Assembly: GCF_030272615.1 (NCBI RefSeq)
Contig: NC_081415.1
Location: 102,032,796 to 102,096,795, forward strand
Length of the DNA: 64,000 nt
Reading direction: 5' to 3'
DNA from: Cryptomeria japonica
Lineage: Eukaryota > Streptophyta > Pinopsida > Cupressales > Cupressaceae
Each line of letters begins with the position of its first letter. Within the stretch, counting starts at the first letter, position 1. Positions 57,971 to 64,000 of the stretch are shown one piece after another. The translations under genes and the position numbers were made by a program. The notes under the pieces are model-generated. The model was not told where the DNA came from and made no database searches. It worked only from the letters and a program-made list of their open reading frames with translations.

Positions 57971-59970
57971 TGTTGGCATTGAATTTTCATTGATGTCAAC
58001 TGATGATGTAAGTTGAGAAATTTATTTCTTTTACAGAGAATGGTGTATTTTCTAGGGTTATTTAACGACTCTATTTGAGATTAAACCCTAAACCTCATAT
58101 CTTGGAAAAATCGACTAAATATAAAAACCCTAGCTCTTTTCAAGACTCTTTTTTCTCAGTGACTTTCTCTATCCATTGATCTCATTAATGTTGACTATTT
58201 GAAGGATATTTATGTCATTCAGTTACTTGCCTTGACCACCTAGGAACTCTTTACACTGATGTTGTCTTTATTTTTTTGTTCGATGAGATTAATTTTATCA
58301 AGCATAATTAATTTGTTTATTAATCTTCATCCAATGGTTCAAGTGGCTTCATGTCAAATCAAACCTTCATTATTATCTGCTCTCTGCATTCATGATAGTC
58401 GTCCAATTTGAAGAGTTTTGTGTGTAGTGGGACTTACTTGTCTTGTATCTACATTTAGTTCTCAAAGAATCTCATCTAATGGTTTGCATGACCCTACAAC
58501 TAAGATACATGACAAAAAGTTAATGGCCTCATTCAATGAAGAGTGGGGACCGCCAAAGCTCTACTAAGAATATTTAGTGATTTGATCAAAAATCAATGGT
58601 TTGTGTTACTTCACAATGAGCTAATCAAACGTCATTAGTAACCCTTCATGATAACTACAACCATCTAATGAAGAGTGGGGATTGCCAAAGTTTAAAGCTA
58701 ATGTTAAAGGGTCAAAGAAGATCCAATAGTCCACAAGATGGGATGGAGAATATTATAGACAAAATCTTGAGGCCTCTGAGATCACTTCGATCATTCGATC
58801 ATTGCCAAAGTTTAAAGCCCGCGTTGAGTTGTCAATCGAAGTACATCCAAAGGTCAGCATGGCCATGAGGTGAAGTAACTTGTCTGGATTTTAAAGCCTC
58901 TAAGAGAATGATAGTCATCTGATCTAATCTCTTATAATAGTCAAAGTGGGACCAACTAATCGAGACCTGGTAGTTTGTCTTTGATCTCAACCATTCATTC
59001 ATGGTGCTAGTTCATAATATCAATGGTCCATGTTTAAACTGGAGAAATGGTTAGCCATTTAAATTGATTGATAGAAGGGATTTCTATGTACATGATGTGA
59101 AAACTAAACATAAACCCTATTTTAGGGTTTTCCATCTTGCAATCATTGGTGTGCATGTCGAGAAAGTGAGTGTTGATAAGGCACAGATATGGGTGAGAAT
59201 AAAAAAAATGGTAGCTAGTTGTCTGATCAAATTTGGATGCAAAGATTTGAAACTAAAGAAGGAAATGATGCAATTAATAATGGCTTTCACAAATCATATT
59301 GACAGTTGAAGAATCAAATCAATGAATGGCTCAAGAAGGAAAATATGCATGCAAGGTGGGACAATTTGTAATGAAGGGGGTTGAAGAATATTGCAGAACA
59401 TTTGGTGTGTGTAAGGAAATTCTAGTGTGCAAGACTGAAAAGGCAAAATATATGTTGATCAGAGATAGAAGCAGCAAGTGAGCATTTGAGAATAAAGAGA
59501 GAAAGAGAGATAATATCTAGAGGCAATACAAAGAAAGATAGAGGTTTTGACTGGAATAGAAAAGACACAGATTGTAGAAGCATTGTCAAGTGCAGAAAGA
59601 ATTTAGAGTATTGCAAAACATCATTTGTAACAAGGATATCAATTGTTTAAAATCTTTCATTGTATACTATATGAGTGGGTGCTTGAATTAGGGGTTGGTG
59701 CTCATAAAGTTGTAATCAGAATTATTTTCATTGTGAGGCTGGATTAGAGCAATAGAGTCTAGTAGCTCTTCCATAGAGGTTTTTCCCCACGGTGGGTTTT
59801 CATCGTACTTCTTGTGTTATGTGTGATCTTTATGTGCATGTTTTTTTAGCATTTCTCTACTTTGATATTCTTTCTCTTTGTTTTAGAGTCATTTTGTTTA
59901 GAAAGTTGAATTTTTCGATCCACTGATTCACCCCCAACCCCCCTCTCACTCGACCATTTGTGTTCCTTCA
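57971..59970 (+). repeat. 3' LTR of J, 2.0 kb; end of the nested block
   Basis: From TGTTGGCATTGAATTTTC to GTTCCTTCA at 59970. TATA-like AATATAAAAACCC at about 58118-58130; C-rich end motif at about 59930-59946, split by AA. ATTGCCAAAGTTTAAAGC occurs at about 58690 and 58801, with a related copy near 58549. The sequence after 59970 is of a different, AT-rich kind. Confidence 0.8.
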
Positions 59971-60750
59971 ATACAAATATTCCAAGCTAGTTAAAGTTAT
60001 ATAGAAGAAACTATATCTTTATTAAATATTTTTTAGAGTAAAGTATGAATAGATGTACATAAATTCTCACTTTTTATATAGTTTACAATCTAAATGTAGG
60101 AATGGCATGTACACAATTATGAATATGGATAAAAAAATGAATTTTATTATTAAATTATTCTATCCATAATTCTTACTTAATGATAACCTAATAATAATTA
60201 TAAATTAAGATTATTTTTTAATTAAATTTAAGAAACATTTATATTTATATTATTATTATTATTAAATTAAAAACAATAATTAACAGGATAGAAATATATT
60301 TTGTGTGTTATAACCTTTTAAACAATTAAATTGATTAAATATTTGTAATTAATATAATTATAATTTAAATTAATTAAAATCAAAATAAACAAGTTAATTG
60401 ATTAAAAATGACTAAAATAATTGCAAAAAAAAAAGGTTTATGATCAACCTTTTCATAAATCTGCTAGGGAAAAAATACTCATTTCTAATTGATTGTTAAA
60501 TAATTTATTAATAAGATTTCATACATACTACATTATAAGAGACCATACGACATACATGCTACATTATAAGCTTAAACAATCAATATTAATAAAACATAAA
60601 CACTTTACTAACCACTCAATACAAATTGAAGACACAAAAAAAAAAGGGGATAAAGAGCAAAGATTAGAGAAACTCTAAAGATTAAACCAAACAAGTTAAA
60701 ATTAAACACGGATAATAATTCATGACAATAGATTTCCACAATCCATGTCA
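59971..60750. other. AT-rich DNA without a gene
   Basis: Very AT-rich, with runs of A and of ATT. I see no coding region or known element. It is the host sequence of J, probably old intergenic DNA. Confidence 0.6.
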
Positions 60751-60963
60751 ATAATTAGTAATATGTTTCTGGATTTGATTGTGTCAGATTCTATTTTCAT
60801 TCTGTGATCCATCATCAGGATGAAAATAGAGAGGATAAGGAGCATAAAATTTTCTCCTTATGCTCTCTATTTTCATCCTAATGATGGATCACAGAGTGTG
60901 ATACAAATCATTGATACAAAATATCTTTGACACAATCAAACCCAGAAACATATTGCTAATTAT
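60751..60963. repeat. 213-bp foldback element (MITE-like or hairpin locus)
   Basis: The outer arms ATAATTAG(T/C)AATATG... (60751-60786 and about 60928-60963) pair over 36 bases with two mismatches. The inner arms TCTGTGATCCATCAT... (about 60801-60842 and 60857-60898) pair over about 42 bases with two mismatches. The loop is about 14 bases. The right arm has about 30 bases (60899-60928) between the stems against about 14 in the left arm. It could be a small inverted-repeat transposon or a long hairpin transcript locus. Confidence 0.8.
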
Positions 60964-61135
60964 GAATAATAATTATAAATTCAACTAGCCTTGAAATTAT
61001 TATTACAAAAAATTCACCATAAAACTAATAACTAGATAGCATTTACTTCCTCCTTTTCTCTCCTAGTTTCCTTAGATATATTTATTCCATATAATTGATC
61101 ATGAAATGAACTAAATAATATTATTCTCTTTGAAA
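60964..61135. other. AT-rich spacer
   Basis: No gene or repeat recognised. Confidence 0.4.
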
Positions 61136-62969
61136 TGTCAGTGCAGTCATTGATTAGGAGGGACCTCAAAGAGATCAATCTGGGTCAGTCAACAAGAGTA
61201 ACACAATGGAAACACATGGATATGATGGAGGCAATGCATAACTGAATGTATTATATCATGAAAATTGTTTACAATCAACCGGTAGCAACCGGGTTATAGT
61301 AACCGACTCACTAGCTTGCTAAAACATGCTTGATTACAAAACAAGTCACGACCGGGACCTCAAATCTTAGGATCTATCTTCTATGTTCTATCTCTTTTCT
61401 TGAACTATATTCTAATGCTCAATCACAATGATTTATACCATCCAAAGGGATCCATTCATCCCAAAAAGGATCAAATACCGAAGAACAAGACCTAACATGT
61501 AAAAAGAACAAGGTTAGCCTCCGCCAAAGAAATTCCTTCAGAAAATCCAAAGGATGAAGAGTAGATCATAGGGAAAGGTCGGCCACATGCCAAGGAACAT
61601 CAAAATCAATGCTTAGGGCTCTACAAGCTATGGAAGTGATCCAGTAGATCCCAGTAGATTACAACTAGGCAACCGATATGAGAAAATTGTCTTAGAAACC
61701 AGTAGCGATAACTTTTCAGAAAATAATCCAAATACTCCATGATTTGAGAATAAGGTAGATGATCAAGTCCTCAAGTAAAATACAACACTATGAGATCCGA
61801 TGAGCTAAATCTAGGAAATATAGAAAGAAATGTTGAAACTACAAAATAGAAAGCAAGATAGAAAGGAAATATTTTTTGGTTGATGCAAGATTGCCATGAA
61901 CTAGGGATGCTCCCACATCAAACATCTAAGGTTGTTGAAAAAGTGAGTCTCTCACTTTATTGGGGTCAAAGGGAAAGCAAGGTGATCTACCTCTTCCTGA
62001 GAAATCCAAGATGAATCTTCAATTGGTTTGTCCTTCCACTTCAAAAGATACTCCTTATACTAATTGTTCTGGGTACTACGCCCAATCCTACTGGTCCAAA
62101 ATATCTTCAATCTGATCTGGTTCCTTCTGGGGCATCTGTTTCTTCAAGTCTGCAATACTATCCTCACTAAATCGTGGTTCATGATACTGATAAAGATTGA
62201 CAATGTTAAATATAGGTGAAATACTCAAACTATCCAGTAACTCTACTTCATATGCATTTCCAGAACTGAAATTTCTCAAAATCTTGCAAGGTCCAAAATT
62301 TCTCATCTACAACTTGTTATAAGTTCCAACCGATAATCTTTCTTTTCTTGGATACACCATCACTTCATCGCCAACTTCAAATTCCTTATGTCTCCTCTTC
62401 TCATCTGCTTTCTCCTTATACTTGTTGTTCATGTCCTCCAAATTTTTCTTAACTTGAATATGTAAATCCTTCATGTGATTTGCAAATTCTTCTTCTTCTA
62501 AACTTATTCAGTCGTCACTTCTAATATCTCTTAATTTTGATATACCACTAGGATGTGCTCTGGCAACAATCTCAAAAGGTGTCCTTTTGGTAATCTTGTT
62601 TACTAAATTATTGTAGGCAAACTCCTCTTATGAAAGAATCAAATCCCAACTTTTGGTTTTTTCTCCAACTAAACATCTTAAAAAATTTCCCAAGCTTCAG
62701 TTAACTACTTATGTATGTCCATCAGTCTGTGGGTGAAAAGTAGAACTGAACTTCAAATCTGTCTTTATCTTCTTCCAAATTGTTCTCCAAAAATAACCAA
62801 CAAACTTAGTGTCCCTCTCTGAAACTATACTCTTAGTTAATCCATGCAATCTCACTACTTCCTTGAAAAATAGGTCTACTATATGTAATGCATCTAATGT
62901 TTTCTTACAAGGTATGAAATGAGACATCTTCAAGAATATATTCTCTACCACAAATATAAAATCATTCAT
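61136..62969 (-). mobile_element. Ty3/gypsy chromodomain element M, 3' end, minus strand
   Basis: Integrase core and C-terminus with a chromodomain (62969-61952), followed on the minus strand by a probable 3' LTR (about 61920-61136) starting TGATGTGGGAGCATCCC, with a minus-strand TATA-like box at 61431-61440. The LTR borders are my estimate. The element is cut at about 62970, with no N-terminal integrase beyond it. Confidence 0.7.
61952..62969 (-). pseudogene. Integrase C-terminal half with chromodomain, element M
   Basis: 62969-62709: [67 protein letters not shown]; the second catalytic Asp is kept as SERDTKF. Read through stops it continues EEFAYNNLVNKITKRTPFEI, VGDEVMVYPRKERLSVGTYN, then MRNFGPCKILRNFSSGNAYE. 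After a frameshift comes a chromodomain, EYLLKWKDKPIEDSSWIS, ending TPIK-stop at 61952-61954. A chromodomain marks the chromovirus group, where it is thought to steer integration to particular chromatin. It is distinct from G, whose integrase lacks this domain. Confidence 0.85.
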
Positions 62970-63900
62970 GATATTCCTAAAAATGACTACACAATAATTT
63001 TCCTGTTTGAATCAAAATATTGGTCATTCTGGATTTATTTTGCCCTCTATCAAAGTTCAAGGTCTAGGGTTTAGAGTTTGTGAATTTTTTATTAAGTCTT
63101 GTAAAAAAAAACCCTAAGCTTGTTATTTTCTATCATTACCATTTTCCACTTAAGCCAAGGGTCAGTTACCGTTGGCGGAGCCATTGTATTTCCTAAGCAT
63201 TAAGTTGTGTTCACCTGGTCCCTTTATGGTTTTTCCTAAGTTGCAGGAAAGATTTCTCTATGGCTGGGTCCCTTTTATATTCATGCCAACACTTATAAAT
63301 TTTTCCTAAGTCCAATATTTTAATACTTCGACCTATGGATAAAGGCAGAATACATCTGATAGTTTGCGCTTCCCCACAGTCGAAGGTGCAAGGAAGATAA
63401 AGATCACGACATCACAAGATTATGCCATGTATCCTCAGTGGCGAAGGGTAAGCCAATAAATTTGATCTTTCAAAGCTTTGATGTTACTAGTTCCCAGCAG
63501 ATAAAACCCGAGTTACTAATGGTTCATCAATCGAACAATTCTTGTAACCCCACGATCAAGAGATGCGAGGAGATTATGGACCCTAGAATCACGAGATGAT
63601 GCCACATGTCCAAGGTAGGCCAAGAAAATCTAACGGTGGGGTCATTGAAAGTGGAGAAGTAAGCGGTGAGTTGGATATGCCACATCATGCTAAGGGTGGA
63701 CCCACTTGCCACATGTGATGGTCAATTTCAGATTGACTAAATATGATCGTGCAATGTGCCATTTTGAAAGATGATTGATGGTTCATTTTTAAACTTATTT
63801 CAAATGCAAGTTAGAGTCATTATTTCACTCACACGAATAATAATGGTGGATGAGACAATGGCATTTCATTCCAGATGATAATAAAAGCACTCTCAAAGCT
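62970..63900. other. Unassigned sequence with repeated CCACAT motifs
   Basis: No gene, LTR ends or pol found. From about 63380 on, short phrases recur: ATGCCATGTATCC (63422), GCCACATGTCC (63601), GCCACATCATG (63679) and GCCACATGTGATG (63708). The 63527-63712 minus-strand frame has no recognisable content. It could be an LTR or a promoter region. Confidence 0.4.
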
Positions 63901-64000
63901 ATTTTCGATTTATAAAGAGATTCATAGCGATTTAGAGGACATCCCCGCAACTGAAGAAGATTGAGACAGTTTCTTGTAGCGCAGAAATGTTATTCCCCTG
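63901..64000 (+). promoter_or_regulatory. Possible TATA box, leader and first ATG at the window end
   Basis: TATAAAG at 63911-63917, a leader of about 70 bases, and ATG at 63987-63989 followed by MLFP before the window ends. Spacing fits a plant promoter, and the upstream CCACATG motifs resemble E/G-box-type sites. An LTR promoter would look the same. Low confidence. Confidence 0.25.

Overview
The window looks like intergenic heterochromatin from a plant with a very large genome. A conifer or other gymnosperm is my guess, from the style of the repeats; nothing here proves the lineage. I see no intact cellular gene, tRNA, rRNA or CRISPR. Almost everything from 1 to 59970 is LTR retrotransposon inserted into LTR retrotransposon, and the open frames are short because old gag and pol genes are broken by stops, frameshifts and later insertions. 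Family letters A to M are mine. Families A, B, D, E, F, H, I and J are Ty1/copia-like: TGTTGGCA-type LTR starts, a TGGTATCAGAGC primer site where visible, and a CACCCCCCCTCT run near the LTR end. G and M are Ty3/gypsy. K is an LTR of unknown class.

Layout, outermost host first. J (+; RNase H end, PPT and 2.0-kb LTR, 57230-59970) was hit by I (+; 55292-57229), I by H (+; 52880-55291), H by D2 (-; 49330-52879) and D2 by E (-; 1582-49329). E was hit three times: by K near its 3' end (717-1581, itself hit by F at 1-716), by D1 inside gag (+; 5384-39417) and by A2 inside gag (-; 39976-47664). D1 carries a solo B LTR in its 5' LTR (6886-8378) and the Ty3/gypsy element G in its 3' LTR (13514-37486). 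G carries a composite of family A (24107-about 31096) and family B pol plus LTR (about 31097-35510), and that pol is split by a solo A LTR (32227-33334). This is about nine levels: J, I, H, D2, E, D1, G, A1/B2, A3. Several junctions have clean 5-bp target duplications: TACAG, CAACC, AGATC, CATAA/CATAG and GGTTT/GGTTC.

The most unusual content is a group of copia-like elements with gag but no pol. Families A and E share one plan: LTR, tRNA primer site, a coiled-coil plus zinc-knuckle gag without the usual copia capsid region, then a second gene of about 1,000-1,100 codons ('ORF2' here), then PPT and LTR. ORF2 occurs as A1 (27036-30288), A2 (41427-44747) and E (1582-4664), with a probable C-terminal piece in H (53085-53981). 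Its conserved blocks are shared between families whose LTRs no longer look alike. These elements would need reverse transcriptase and integrase supplied by relatives such as B, I and J, which share their PPT, LTR starts and LTR-end motif. Family D is a different pol-less type: 2.5-kb LTRs around a gag.

G, about 12.6 kb once its insert is removed, has gag, a protease with a damaged active site, an RNase H-like segment ahead of reverse transcriptase, reverse transcriptase with a mutated catalytic motif, RNase H and integrase. Between pol and the 3' LTR it also has an antisense reading frame with an acidic tail and a sense reading frame of about 880 codons.

Right of J (59971-64000) lie AT-rich DNA with a 213-bp foldback, the 3' end of a chromodomain-type Ty3/gypsy element on the minus strand (M), and about 1 kb that may hold a promoter and a first ATG at the very end.
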